A stretch of DNA of 64,000 bases from CAXBMB01 sp963976695 (GCA_963976695.1 CAXBMB010000015.1:1-64000); one strand, 5' to 3'; positions 8,126-17,291 are shown, counted from the stretch's first letter. Numbers and translations: made by a program. Notes: generated from the sequence alone by a model not told the origin.

Positions 8126-10081
8126 CTATGCGGACTTGGGTTCCACCATCATCCGGCCGCGCATCTCCATGTGGAGGGCGTGGCAGAACCACTGGCAATA
8201 GTACCAGTGAACCCCTGGGCGATCTGCGGTGAAGGTCACCGAGGCGGTCGCCTGCGGTGCGATTTCCATGCAGATGCCGTAGTTGGCCAAGGTGAAGCCG
8301 TGGGTCAGATCGGAGACATCATCCATGTTGGTGATGTAGACCGTCACTTCGTCGCCTTCGCGCACGGTGAAGTCGGTCAGCGAGAATTCCGGCGCGACGG
8401 AGTGCATGTAGACTCGCACTTTGTTGCCGTCGCGGATGACGTTCTCGCCCCAATCCAGGTCGACGCCGTCCTTTTCCGCCTGGGCGCGCGCATCGGCCCA
8501 GGTGATGTCATTGCGGTCCCACACGTCCACCGGGTTGACCATATCGGCGCGTACGATGATGCAGTCATGCGGTTCGGCAAAGGTCGGGCCGTCATGGACG
8601 ATTTCCATTTTCTCGCCGGAAATGTCGATCAACTGCTCGTTCTCGGGCTTGAGCGGACCCACGTTGATGAAGCGGTCCTTGGAGAACTTGTTGAGCGAGA
8701 TGAGCCACTTCCCGTCGGCTTCCTTGGTTTCGCCCATCGAGGTGTGGTTGTGGCCCGGCTGATAGGCGACGTCGATCTTTTCAATGATCGGATCAACCTT
8801 TTCACCGGCATAGGCGCGGATCGCCTTGTCGATGTTCCACTTCACCGCCTGGCTGTCCAGGAAGAGCGTGGTGAAGGCGTTGCCTTTGCCATCAAAGGCG
8901 GTGTGCAGCGGCCCGAGACCGACTTCCGGCTCGGCGACAATGGCGTCGCGGGGCTGGATTTTGTCGTTGAAAAGATCAGGCATCTTGGTCACGTCAATGA
9001 CCGAAACCGTCGGCGACAGCTTGCCGTTGATCATCACGTGACGACCGTCGGGCGCGGTGTTGCAGCCGTGCGGGCTGTTGGAAACCGGAATATAGCGGGT
9101 GTAGGGCGAGCCATGACGCCCGTCGAGCACCTTGGCGCCATTGATCTCTTGATAGTCGCCCTTTGCAATGGCGGCTTCAATGCGCTTGATATCGAAAACC
9201 ACCGCCCAATCTTGCTCGCTGGCGGTCATTTCAGCCAGGGTCACGCCGCCTTCGGAATTGTAGCAGGTGGCGAAGGCATAGAGCCCCTGGTAGTCGGCGT
9301 CGCAGTTGTCCAGGTTGCCGTCGACGATGACCTGCCAGGACACTTCCATCTCGTCGCCGTCAATGGCGGTGAAGATGGCGCGGTACTTGTCGGGCTCGTC
9401 CAGGATGGTGCCGTCGTTGGGGATCGGCACGCGGTGCTCGCCATTGGCGAAGATGTAGCCGGTGCGCGGATACTTTTGCGGCCGCAGGCCGTGAATGTCG
9501 GCCGCATTGGGGATTTCGATGATCTTGTCGCACTTCATGACATCACAGCGCACCCGCGCCACGCGGGTGTTGGCCTTGTCGTTCATGAAGAGATAGCGGC
9601 CGTCATAGGTCCCGTCGGTGAAGGACATATGCGGGTGATGCAGGTCGCCGTTGTCCCAGGTGCCGCCGCGGCTTTCCAGGAACTTGGCGGTTTCCGGCAG
9701 CAGACCTTCGGTCAGGATCTTGCGGCTTTCGTTGGTTTGGCCCCAGCCGGTGGCGCTGCAGCGGTTGAAGACCGGCACGCGCATCAATTCGCGCATCGAC
9801 GGCAGTCCCAGAATGCGCATTTCGCCAGCCTGACCGGAAGACCAGAAGCCATAGTAGTCATCCAGCTGGCCCGGGGCGACGACGCCCTTTTCCTTGCCCG
9901 CGTCGGCCTTCGCGTCCGTTGCCGTCAGCGCCGCGCCCGCTAGGCTGCCGGCGCCGGTGGCGCCGGCCAGACCGGCCAGACCGGCCAATTTGGCCGAACC
10001 GGTGAGCAAGGAGCGGCGGCTGACCCCGCTCTCAATGCGCGCCTCGAGGGGTTTTTCTTTCAATTCTTTTAAGATCGCCAT
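8126..10081 (-). CDS. nosZ: NosZ, nitrous oxide reductase (clade I, Tat-exported)
   Basis: A 651-residue periplasmic enzyme that reduces N2O to N2. The leader has a twin-arginine motif (SRRSLLTGSAKLAG), the mark of clade I NosZ. CuZ histidine segments are visible: DNGDLHHPHMSF, SNSPHGCNT, GPLHTAFDGKG, GHNHTSMGE and EPHDCIIV. The C-terminal cupredoxin carries the CuA motif CQWFCHALHMEMRGRM. The ATG at 10081 has AGGAG eight bases upstream. It follows nosR, with a hairpin in the spacer that may set their ratio. Confidence 0.98.
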   Translation of the reverse strand: MAILKELKEKPLEARIESGVSRRSLLTGSAKLAGLAGLAGATGAGSLAGAALTATDAKADAGKEKGVVAPGQLDDYYGFWSSGQAGEMRILGLPSMRELMRVPVFNRCSATGWGQTNESRKILTEGLLPETAKFLESRGGTWDNGDLHHPHMSFTDGTYDGRYLFMNDKANTRVARVRCDVMKCDKIIEIPNAADIHGLRPQKYPRTGYIFANGEHRVPIPNDGTILDEPDKYRAIFTAIDGDEMEVSWQVIVDGNLDNCDADYQGLYAFATCYNSEGGVTLAEMTASEQDWAVVFDIKRIEAAIAKGDYQEINGAKVLDGRHGSPYTRYIPVSNSPHGCNTAPDGRHVMINGKLSPTVSVIDVTKMPDLFNDKIQPRDAIVAEPEVGLGPLHTAFDGKGNAFTTLFLDSQAVKWNIDKAIRAYAGEKVDPIIEKIDVAYQPGHNHTSMGETKEADGKWLISLNKFSKDRFINVGPLKPENEQLIDISGEKMEIVHDGPTFAEPHDCIIVRADMVNPVDVWDRNDITWADARAQAEKDGVDLDWGENVIRDGNKVRVYMHSVAPEFSLTDFTVREGDEVTVYITNMDDVSDLTHGFTLANYGICMEIAPQATASVTFTADRPGVHWYYCQWFCHALHMEMRGRMMVEPKSA

Positions 10082-10136
10082 GAAATTTTCTCCTCATGGA
10101 ACGCCCTACTGCAACTGCAGAAAAGGCTTTGGGGTG

Positions 10137-10180
10137 GCTGCCGTCGCCAAGAGCGACCAGCTTGGTCAGCGACCGGCAGC
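10137..10180 (-). other. Hairpin between nosR and nosZ
   Basis: The arms GCTGCCGTCGC (10137-10147) and GCGACCGGCAGC (10169-10180) pair with a single bulge, and an inner GACCA/TGGTC stem closes the loop. The right arm lies in the last codons of nosR. There is no clear U tract, so it could be an mRNA processing or stabilising element, or a partial terminator, ahead of nosZ. Confidence 0.5.
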
Positions 10181-12463
10181 CGGGTGAAGTTTTTTCCTGA
10201 CCACATCGGGGCTTGATGACAGCGCGAGGCGCTTTTCCCACTTGATGCGCTTTTGAATCAGCACCGGACATTTGTGGTCATGTTGATAGAGCATCTGACA
10301 GTGCAGGCACTGCAGGCACTCGTTGGGATTGATGTGTCCTTCGGGATGGATTGCCTGAACCATGCATTCCTTGGCGCAGCGCTGGCAGGGCGAACCACAT
10401 TCCTTGTAGCGCTTGAGCCAATCGAACATCCGCAGCCGCGCCGGGATCGCCAAAGCCGCGCCGAGCGGGCAGAGATAGCGGCAGTAGAAACGCTCGATAA
10501 ACAGCCCGGCGCCCAACAGCAGCGCGGCGTAGAGGACGAAGGGCCAGTTGCGGGCGAATTTCAGGATGATCGCCGTCTTGAAGGGCTCGACCTCGGCCAG
10601 CTGTTCGGCCCAGGCAAGGGAGTAGAGCGAGGCGCCGAAAAGCACCAGGAAGATGACGTACTTCAGCGCCCAGATCCGCTCGTGCAGCCACCAGGGCACC
10701 TTGATTTGTGGAATCCGCACCAGCTTGGCCAGGCGGTTCATCAGCTCCTGCATCGCGCCGAACGGGCACAGCCACCCGCAGAACACCCCGCGTCCCCAAA
10801 ACAGCAGCGAGGCGGCGACCGAGAACCAGAGCAGGAAGATCAGCGGATCCATCAAGAAATAGTCCCAGCTGAAGTCGGTCAGCAGGGCGTTGAAGAAGGC
10901 CATCACGTTGACGATCGACAGCTGGGCGTTGGCGTAGAAGCCGATGCCAAACAGCGTGAAGGTCAAGAACGCCAGCCGCAGGCCGTCCAGCAGTCTGGGG
11001 CGTTTCACCAGCCAGCTTTGGAAGAAGAAGATCAGGGTCAGAAAGACAATCGCCACCAGCAGGATGATGATTTCGACGGTTTTGCCCTGCCACATACGCT
11101 GCCAAAGCGGGGTTCCCGGCTTGCCGAAGCTGGAAAGGAACTCGCTGATCGAGGGGATGTCCGGTTCGGTCGCATTGCGCCGCGCCGGGTCGGACGCTCG
11201 GTCGGCGCTGCCGGCCGACTCGGTTGCCGGGCTGGCGGTGGCGTCGATTTTCATGAAGCGGTCGGGCAGTTGGTAGCCCAGATCAAAGGTCTCGAAGGCC
11301 TTGCTGGTCGCGCCGGTGCGCCGTCCAACCAGCAACTCCACGCGCCATGGCTGGGTGGGGTCGAACTGACCGTTGGCGGGCAGATAGAACAGATCCGTCT
11401 CGGCGAAGTCCGGCGCCCCCTCGGCCTTGACCGCCGCCAGCCGCTTTTGGTTCTTGTCCCGGAATCGATAGGCATTGTCGCCCTGAATAATCTGAAAGCG
11501 ATCGAAAATCCCGCCGCGCACGTAGCCGGACCCCTTGAAGGAATAGCGACCCTTGGCCGCCAGCAGCACCGCCTGCTGGCCGTCCTGCAGTTTTTTCGTC
11601 AGGTTCCGGTATTCGTTCTCGCCCAGTAGGCTGCGGCCGATGCCGGGAACCGAGGCTAGCCCGACATAAAGGTCGATAAAGGTTTCGTCGGGCGCCCCGA
11701 GTTCCGGATTCTGAACCGCCAGCGGATCGCTGGAGCGGGCGAAAGCGGCGTTCACGTCGGCCAAGGTCAGGTTGAGGCGGCGGACCGCCCCGTCACCGTT
11801 GAGCGTTTGCCAGCTCTCCACCTTGGATAGGCTCAGGTCGATCGACCTTTGCGGTCCCTGCGCCGCTGCGCTGTTGTCGGTGAGGCCGCCCAAGCCCAGT
11901 TTCCGCGCCACCTTGATGGCCGAGCGCAACACCGAGTCATCGATGATCATGACGGTGACGGTGGCGCCGCTGACAATGTCGACGTCATGGGCGTTGCCAC
12001 CGCCCTCGGCCATCGCCACCACATCCAGGCCGGTATAGGCGCCCATCATGGCGACGATCTTTTTTTCCGGGATGCCGATCAGGACGATCGGTTCTTTGTG
12101 GTCGACCAATTGGGCGCCCAGCAGCGTGCCGTCCAGATCCATGGCGACCAGCACCTGGATCGGCTTGCCGGAGTAGCCGGTGGCGTTGACATAGTCGGTG
12201 TTGAGAAAGACCACGCCGACCTGCGCGCCATCTTTCAGCAGCGGCGCCAGCGGCGGATCGGCCTGGATTGCGCCGGCGCTGTCGATGCCGGGGGCCAAAA
12301 CAGTGAAGTCGGCCTTGGGAAGATATCGCGGCAGCAACGAGTTCGGCGCGGCCAGTGTCGCGTTGCTATAAACGGCGAAAAACCAAAACAACAGCATTGC
12401 CGCCACCAAAGCTTTGGCAAACATCAGCAGAAGATGACTACGCGACAGCAGGGCTGCAATCAT
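10166..12463 (-). CDS. nosR: NosR, membrane flavo-iron-sulfur protein for N2O reduction
   Basis: A protein of about 765 residues from the ATG at 12463; the frame is open to an ATG at 12526 (786 aa). It has an N-terminal signal/membrane segment and a periplasmic FMN-binding domain with SGATVTVM, whose Thr is the flavin attachment site. It continues with about five or more membrane helices with CGWLCPFG and CRYLCPLG (CX3CP) motifs. The C terminus is a cytoplasmic ferredoxin-like region with two Cys clusters (CGSPCQRCAKEC and CLQCLHC). It passes electrons to NosZ and is needed for its expression. I prefer a start downstream of 12526 because an FNR-type box covers that codon; the ATG at 12424 is a further alternative. 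Confidence 0.95.
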   Translation of the reverse strand: MIAALLSRSHLLLMFAKALVAAMLLFWFFAVYSNATLAAPNSLLPRYLPKADFTVLAPGIDSAGAIQADPPLAPLLKDGAQVGVVFLNTDYVNATGYSGKPIQVLVAMDLDGTLLGAQLVDHKEPIVLIGIPEKKIVAMMGAYTGLDVVAMAEGGGNAHDVDIVSGATVTVMIIDDSVLRSAIKVARKLGLGGLTDNSAAAQGPQRSIDLSLSKVESWQTLNGDGAVRRLNLTLADVNAAFARSSDPLAVQNPELGAPDETFIDLYVGLASVPGIGRSLLGENEYRNLTKKLQDGQQAVLLAAKGRYSFKGSGYVRGGIFDRFQIIQGDNAYRFRDKNQKRLAAVKAEGAPDFAETDLFYLPANGQFDPTQPWRVELLVGRRTGATSKAFETFDLGYQLPDRFMKIDATASPATESAGSADRASDPARRNATEPDIPSISEFLSSFGKPGTPLWQRMWQGKTVEIIILLVAIVFLTLIFFFQSWLVKRPRLLDGLRLAFLTFTLFGIGFYANAQLSIVNVMAFFNALLTDFSWDYFLMDPLIFLLWFSVAASLLFWGRGVFCGWLCPFGAMQELMNRLAKLVRIPQIKVPWWLHERIWALKYVIFLVLFGASLYSLAWAEQLAEVEPFKTAIILKFARNWPFVLYAALLLGAGLFIERFYCRYLCPLGAALAIPARLRMFDWLKRYKECGSPCQRCAKECMVQAIHPEGHINPNECLQCLHCQMLYQHDHKCPVLIQKRIKWEKRLALSSSPDVVRKKLHPAAGR

Positions 12464-12525
12464 GACGAACAGGCCAGTTGGAAATAAATATGTGTCGTAA
12501 ATGAAGGAATAGGCCGGTCGGCTCA

Positions 12526-12539
12526 TTGATCGAAGTCAA
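12526..12539. promoter_or_regulatory. FNR/Dnr box shared by nosR and the di-iron gene
   Basis: TTGAT-CGAA-GTCAA is a textbook FNR/Dnr/Nnr palindrome. Placing it at -41.5 predicts starts near 12491 for nosR (CATTTA as a -10-like element) and near 12574 for the rightward di-iron gene (TATTGA as a -10-like element). Both fit the class II geometry, so one box could activate both divergent promoters. Confidence 0.8.
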
Positions 12540-12594
12540 AGACGGCGAAATTAAATAATCTATTGATGTAGGTGTCTCTGTTGGAGCCTTGTTC

Positions 12595-13581
12595 ATGGTT
12601 GATGATTTTTCCGTTCCGGTTTCTTCGCTGTCTCATCTTCTGGCCGTGGCGGCGCACTTCGAACGGCAGGCCGCCGACGGCTATGCGTTGGTGGCGCGAA
12701 ATTTGGCGGCAATTGACGAACAGGCTGGCGCGGCCTTGTTTCGACAATTGTCGGAAGAAGAGCATCACCACGCGGCGCAGGTCGCGGCGGCGATGGGTGG
12801 CGCTGGCGCGCCGCCGCTCACCGCCGCCCAACTGGCTGGCTTGCCGCAAGATCTTCTCAACGGCTTTGGCCGCGAAGAATTCGAGCTGCTGATCTCGCCC
12901 TATCGGGCCCTGGCGGCGGCGGTCCGGCGCGAGGAGCGGGCGTTTAGTTTCTACAGCCAAGTTTCCGCCTTTTCCGCAACGCCGGATGTGAGCGAGATGG
13001 CGGAAAAACTGGCGGCGGAAGAGCTGGAGCACGCGGCGCTGTTCCGCCAAGCCCGCCGCCGGGCCTACCATGTCGCCCGGCGCGAAGCCGAAACCCTCGG
13101 CTGTCCGGATCCGCGCGAGGTGAACGACCTTCACACCCTGGAACTGGCCGCCCGGTCGCATGAAACCCGTCTGCGCCGCTTGCTTGACGACCTGGCGCTG
13201 AGCAATGAAGACAGTCTGGAGATCAGGTTGGCCCTGGCGCAAACCGACTCGATTTTGGCGCTGTTGGGGACAGCAAGCCCCGACCCGACGACCCGGTCGG
13301 CGGAAGAGGGGCGGGCGGAAGACGCAGGCGGAAAACGCCAGGCCAGCCAAAGGCCGGAGTCCGAGGGGCGAAACCGGTCGGAAATGCTGCGCCAGACGGC
13401 CCGGGCGTTTGATTTCTACGACCAAGTTTTTTCCTGTACCCAAGACGAGCCGGTGATGACCTTGACCCAAGCGCTGTCCCGGCTGTCCATGACCCGGGCC
13501 CAGACCTTGCGGGGCTGGATGAACGTGGCTGCCCCGGCCCGGGCGGAAACCGCCTCCGCTGCGGAGAAATCCGACCCCTAA
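12595..13581 (+). CDS. Rubrerythrin/ferritin-like di-iron protein, divergent from nosR
   Basis: A 328-residue soluble protein. The first 160 residues have the four-helix ferritin-like ligand pattern: a Glu in helix 1 (HFERQAADGY), E-x-x-H in helix 2 (SEEEHHHAAQ), a Glu in helix 3 (REERAFSFY) and E-x-x-H in helix 4 (AEELEHAALF). That gives a complete di-iron site of rubrerythrin type. No rubredoxin Cys4 domain is seen. A further 160 residues form helices and a charged linker, then a helix beginning EMLRQTARAFDFYDQVF. ATG at 12595 with GGAG eight bases upstream. Its place behind the nosR FNR box suggests a role under denitrifying conditions, such as peroxide or NO defence or iron handling. That role is inference. 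Confidence 0.7.
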   Translation: MVDDFSVPVSSLSHLLAVAAHFERQAADGYALVARNLAAIDEQAGAALFRQLSEEEHHHAAQVAAAMGGAGAPPLTAAQLAGLPQDLLNGFGREEFELLISPYRALAAAVRREERAFSFYSQVSAFSATPDVSEMAEKLAAEELEHAALFRQARRRAYHVARREAETLGCPDPREVNDLHTLELAARSHETRLRRLLDDLALSNEDSLEIRLALAQTDSILALLGTASPDPTTRSAEEGRAEDAGGKRQASQRPESEGRNRSEMLRQTARAFDFYDQVFSCTQDEPVMTLTQALSRLSMTRAQTLRGWMNVAAPARAETASAAEKSDP

Positions 13582-13584
13582 CCG

Positions 13585-14370
13585 CTACAGGGTTTGTCCC
13601 CAGACGGCGTTTTCCTTGGCCTGATGCCTTAAACTGGCCGCCAATAGCGCCGGCAGCGCCGGATCTTCGCCCAGCGGCCCCACGCAGGGACCCTGGTAGC
13701 CCTGGGCGGCGAAAATGTCCGGCAGGTCCTTGCAAACATGGGCCGCCGCGCCGGCGAAGAAGATCAAGGTCAGGCTGCGGGCGGCGCGAAAGTTTTTGCG
13801 GCGCAGCAAGGGGGCCTGATCGAGGAAGCCATAGTCGACCTCCTTGAAGCGGCCCTTCATCATCAACTGCCTGGCAAGCCGCTCGATCTGGACGCGGGGC
13901 CGACGGTCGCGGGTTGAGCCGTGGGCGGCGATAATCAGGCGGCAGTCCTCGACCCGCCAGCCCTGGGCGCGGGCGGCCTGCTCGCCACGGCGCAGACAAA
14001 GCGCCGGCAGGGCCGGCTCCAGTCCCAAGGGCTGAAGCAGGGTCAGTCGCGGGCCTCGGAACCGCGTCGCCTCTTGCCAGTCCCGCAGTTGCCTGGGCAG
14101 TTCGTGGGAGACAAACCAGCCGTCGGAAATGAACAGCGGATAGACAAAGACATCGGCGGTGCGGGGAAAGCGCGCCAGGGCGGTTGCCAGGGCGGCCGGC
14201 GTCGCCAGGGTGGCCGCTTCCAGTTGCCAGTCCTCCAGGCGGCTTTCCACGGTCTGCGCCAGCGCCTGAAGCTGGCTTTCCGGCGTCCGGGGAAAAGAGG
14301 GTGAGCCATGCGCCACCAACAGCGCGTAGCGCCGCTTGCGCGCCGCCGGCTGTCGGTTTAGCCAGATCAC
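13585..14370 (-). CDS. CbiX/SirB-type sirohydrochlorin chelatase
   Basis: About 261 residues from a GTG at 14370; the frame is open upstream but only over antisense-like sequence inside nirN, and the start is uncertain. Two chelatase half-domains are visible, each with an AHGS signature (LLVAHGSPSFP near the N terminus and IIAAHGSTRDRR at about residue 150), as in long CbiX proteins. Such enzymes insert Co or Fe into sirohydrochlorin. Following nirN in a heme d1 operon, it most likely acts as the ferrochelatase that makes siroheme, the substrate of NirDL/G/H. It converges with the di-iron gene, leaving three bases between the stops. Confidence 0.8.
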   Translation of the reverse strand: MIWLNRQPAARKRRYALLVAHGSPSFPRTPESQLQALAQTVESRLEDWQLEAATLATPAALATALARFPRTADVFVYPLFISDGWFVSHELPRQLRDWQEATRFRGPRLTLLQPLGLEPALPALCLRRGEQAARAQGWRVEDCRLIIAAHGSTRDRRPRVQIERLARQLMMKGRFKEVDYGFLDQAPLLRRKNFRAARSLTLIFFAGAAAHVCKDLPDIFAAQGYQGPCVGPLGEDPALPALLAASLRHQAKENAVWGQTL

Positions 14371-14431
14371 CTTGTCCCGGTCTTGCGCGCGCGCGCGCCG
14401 GGGTGGCGTTGCGCCAGGTTGGGTCGTGGGT

Positions 14432-16099
14432 TTAATGGCTGGTGCCCTCTGAAAACTTGATTTTGTTCCAGATATTGTACTTCCCCGAGGGTTTGCGCAT
14501 TGGCAGGCGCTTGATTTCTTCCAGGCTTTGCGCGTCGTAAACAATGATCTCTCCCTCGTCCTCCCAGACCGAAACCAGGGCGTAGCGGCCGTAGCGGTCG
14601 AACTCCACGTGGGCGACGGTTTTGCCGGGGGCCGGACGCAGGGTTTTGACGATTTTGAGACTCTGCTTGTCGATGACATGCATGACGTCTTTCTGCGGTC
14701 CGACGAACACATCGGTCCAGGCATAGGGTGAATTCTCGTGGCTGCGGAGGAAGAAACCCGGCCCGTCGGTCTTGATGCTGGCGATCACCTTCCAGTCCTC
14801 GATGTCGATGACCGAAAGTTTGGCGCCGCGCAGGTGCGGCGTCGCCATCACCCGTCTGCCGTTGCGAACCCAGGAGATGCCGGACCCCAGGTGGGGCATG
14901 CCGCCCAGGGGCAGCTCGGCGATTTCCCGTCCGACGTTCAGGTTGACCACCACCCCGGCGTCATCGGCGCGCGACGCGCCCACCAGGTTGCGGTAGTCCG
15001 GGGTGAAGAAAAAGTCGTCGAGCGGACGGGACGTGGCGATGCGCCGCAGGGCGAAGAGCCCCTGCGAGGACGCGATCGCCTCGATCCGGCCCTTTTCATA
15101 GTTGTGGACAAATCCCTCATAGACCGGATCGCCTTCCGGGCTGGTGGCGATTTCCCAAATCTCCGACACGTCCTTCAGCGCGGCGATGAAGCTTTTGCGA
15201 CTGGGGGCCTGATAGACTGCCGAAACCCGCGAGGGTGTGCCCGCCTTGTCGGTCACGTCGAAAATTTTCTCGACGGAAAAATCGTCGGTCGAAAGGATCA
15301 CCAGGCTGGTCGGCAGGTAGTTGGCAACGGCCAGATGCTTGCCGTCGCTGGAAATGGCGATGTTGCGGGAATTGACGCCGGCGCGCACCTCGGCCACCGG
15401 CTGCAGGCTCCAGATGTCATATTTCATCACCCATCCGTCGCGCGACATGATGAAGACATAGCGGCCGTCGGGGGTGAACTTCGGTCCGCCATGCACCGCA
15501 TAGCGCGTCGGGAAGCGGGCAATCGGCTCCATGACGTCGCCATCCAGCACGGTGACGTGGTGATCGCCGGTTTCCACCACCAGGGTGATGTTCAGGGGAT
15601 CGCCGGAAAAGACCGGCGCCTCGGCCGGTCGATAGTCGCGGTTAAAGCTACGGCTGGCGGTGATTTCCGTCTGCCGCCAAATCGGGATCACCGCCGGTGG
15701 CTGGCGCAGGAACGCGGTGAGTTCGCTGATTTGCGCCGCGCTCAGGCGCGCGGCGTACCCCGGCATTTGGGTGAGCGGTCGGCCCGCGGTGATCACCTGA
15801 GTGAGTTTTTCACCGCGCAGCCGCGACAGCGACTGGGGAAGCAGGGCCGGGCCGGTGTTGCCCAGGCGCGTGTCGCCGTGACAGCTTGCGCAGTTGTTCT
15901 GGTACAGCTGGGCGGCCGCCGGACTTGGGCTTTCCGCTGCCGGCTTGGCGGGCTGGGGCGTGGCGGCGCCGCCGTCGCCGCTGCCGTCGGCCCGAGCGAA
16001 GGGCGCAAGCAGCAGCGCGCCGCCCAGCAGAATGCCGATCAGCAGGCCAAGCCGCGCGGCGGCGCGGCGTCGGTCAAGAATAGCGGTGCGTGGCTTCAT
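14432..16099 (-). CDS. nirN: NirN, periplasmic c-type cytochrome/d1-binding protein
   Basis: A 555-residue NirN homologue. A signal/anchor helix (ARLGLLIGILLGGALLLAPFA) and a Pro/Ala linker precede a cytochrome c domain with CASCH near residue 70. An eight-bladed d1-type beta propeller follows, with repeats such as GPKFTPDGRYVFIMSRDGW and AVHG. NirN is a paralogue of NirS that oxidises a propionate of the d1 precursor to the acrylate and hands d1 to NirS. The start overlaps nirJ by 26 bases. It is about 60 residues longer than typical NirN because of the N-terminal linker. Confidence 0.88.
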   Translation of the reverse strand: MKPRTAILDRRRAAARLGLLIGILLGGALLLAPFARADGSGDGGAATPQPAKPAAESPSPAAAQLYQNNCASCHGDTRLGNTGPALLPQSLSRLRGEKLTQVITAGRPLTQMPGYAARLSAAQISELTAFLRQPPAVIPIWRQTEITASRSFNRDYRPAEAPVFSGDPLNITLVVETGDHHVTVLDGDVMEPIARFPTRYAVHGGPKFTPDGRYVFIMSRDGWVMKYDIWSLQPVAEVRAGVNSRNIAISSDGKHLAVANYLPTSLVILSTDDFSVEKIFDVTDKAGTPSRVSAVYQAPSRKSFIAALKDVSEIWEIATSPEGDPVYEGFVHNYEKGRIEAIASSQGLFALRRIATSRPLDDFFFTPDYRNLVGASRADDAGVVVNLNVGREIAELPLGGMPHLGSGISWVRNGRRVMATPHLRGAKLSVIDIEDWKVIASIKTDGPGFFLRSHENSPYAWTDVFVGPQKDVMHVIDKQSLKIVKTLRPAPGKTVAHVEFDRYGRYALVSVWEDEGEIIVYDAQSLEEIKRLPMRKPSGKYNIWNKIKFSEGTSH

Positions 16100-17288
16100 G
16101 GGCCCGTCCTCTAAAGGGGCGCAGGGTCAGGCGATCTTCGGTCTCGTTGCGCCCGATCTCGCGATCATCCAGGTAGCAGGCGGGATCTTCCGCCCAGGGG
16201 TCGCCGGTCAGCTGCAGGGCGCGCACCCGGGTGTTGCCGCCGCAGATCGACAGGAACGCGCAGTCGGCGCAGCGTCCCTTGATTTGGCGGGGCCGCTGGC
16301 GCAGGCCGTTCAACAGCGGATCGTCCTCCCGGCTCCAGATCTTTGAAAAGGGCTGCTGCGTGACGTCGCCCAGGGTGTGGCCCGGCCAGTAGGTGTCGGG
16401 GTGAACCTTGCCCAGGTTGTCGATGTTGGCCACGCCCAGGCCCGAGGCATTGCCGCCCCAGGCTTCCAGGTGACGCCGCAGGTGCGCCACGGCCGAGGGA
16501 GCAAAGCGCTGCGCCGCCCAGGTCAGCAGGAAGACCCCATCGGCGTCGTTGTTGCCGGTGACATAGTCCCGCTCCTCGCCGTCTTCGATGGCTTTCCAGG
16601 CGCGCTCAAACAGCGTTTCCATCGCCCCGCGGGTCCGCGACCAGTCGGCGTCCTCGCCCCGGTTCTTATTGCCCCGGCCCGAATAAACCAGGTGGGAAAG
16701 ATAGAACTTGTCGATCTTTTCCTCTTCCACCAGATCGAGCAGCGGCGCGAACTGGTCGGCATTGTCCTCGGTCAGGGTAAAGCGCACCCCGACCTTGACT
16801 CCGCGGTCGCGGCAGTTGCGCAGCCCACCAAGCGCGGCGTCATAGGCGCCCTCTTGCCCGCGAAACCAGTCGTTGACCCCACCAATGCCGTCCAGGCTGA
16901 CGCCAACGTAGTCATAGCCCACCGCCGCCACCTGGTCGGCGACCGCCGCCTCAATGGGCGTGCCGTTGGTCGACAGCGCGGTATAGAGGCCCAACTGCTT
17001 GGCGCGGTGTGAGATGTCGAAAATATCGGGGCGCATCAGGGGCTCGCCGCCGGACAGGATCAGGGCTGGGATTTGAAAGTCCGCCAGGTCCTCCAGCACT
17101 TCCAGCGCTTGGGCCGAGGTCAATTCGCCGGGAAAGTCCACATCGCCGGCCACCGCGTAGCAGTGACGGCATTTCAAATTGCAGCGCCGGATCAGGTTCC
17201 AGATCACCACCGGGCGGAGCGGGGTCTTGCGCGCCCGCACCGGGGTGGGGGTGGCCAACTGGCGCAAAAAATGGGTGAGCCGAAACAT
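16074..17288 (-). CDS. nirJ: NirJ, radical SAM heme d1 biosynthesis protein
   Basis: A 404-residue radical SAM enzyme. The cluster motif CNLKCRHCY (about residue 36) binds the SAM 4Fe-4S centre, LSGGEPLMRPD is the SAM-binding loop, and a SPASM-type C-terminal cluster appears as CADCAFLSICGG and ACYLDD. NirJ replaces two propionates of 12,18-didecarboxysiroheme by oxo groups. The ATG at 17288 lies three bases after the nirH stop. Length and motifs are standard for NirJ. Confidence 0.95.
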   Translation of the reverse strand: MFRLTHFLRQLATPTPVRARKTPLRPVVIWNLIRRCNLKCRHCYAVAGDVDFPGELTSAQALEVLEDLADFQIPALILSGGEPLMRPDIFDISHRAKQLGLYTALSTNGTPIEAAVADQVAAVGYDYVGVSLDGIGGVNDWFRGQEGAYDAALGGLRNCRDRGVKVGVRFTLTEDNADQFAPLLDLVEEEKIDKFYLSHLVYSGRGNKNRGEDADWSRTRGAMETLFERAWKAIEDGEERDYVTGNNDADGVFLLTWAAQRFAPSAVAHLRRHLEAWGGNASGLGVANIDNLGKVHPDTYWPGHTLGDVTQQPFSKIWSREDDPLLNGLRQRPRQIKGRCADCAFLSICGGNTRVRALQLTGDPWAEDPACYLDDREIGRNETEDRLTLRPFRGRAHEATHRYS

Positions 17289-17291
17289 CGA

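Noticed and set aside
6691..8232. Long frame antisense to nosD
   Set aside because: Mirror of the nosD coding strand in GC-rich DNA; composition and lack of motifs mark it as a shadow. The same applies to large antisense frames over nirN, norD and glcB.
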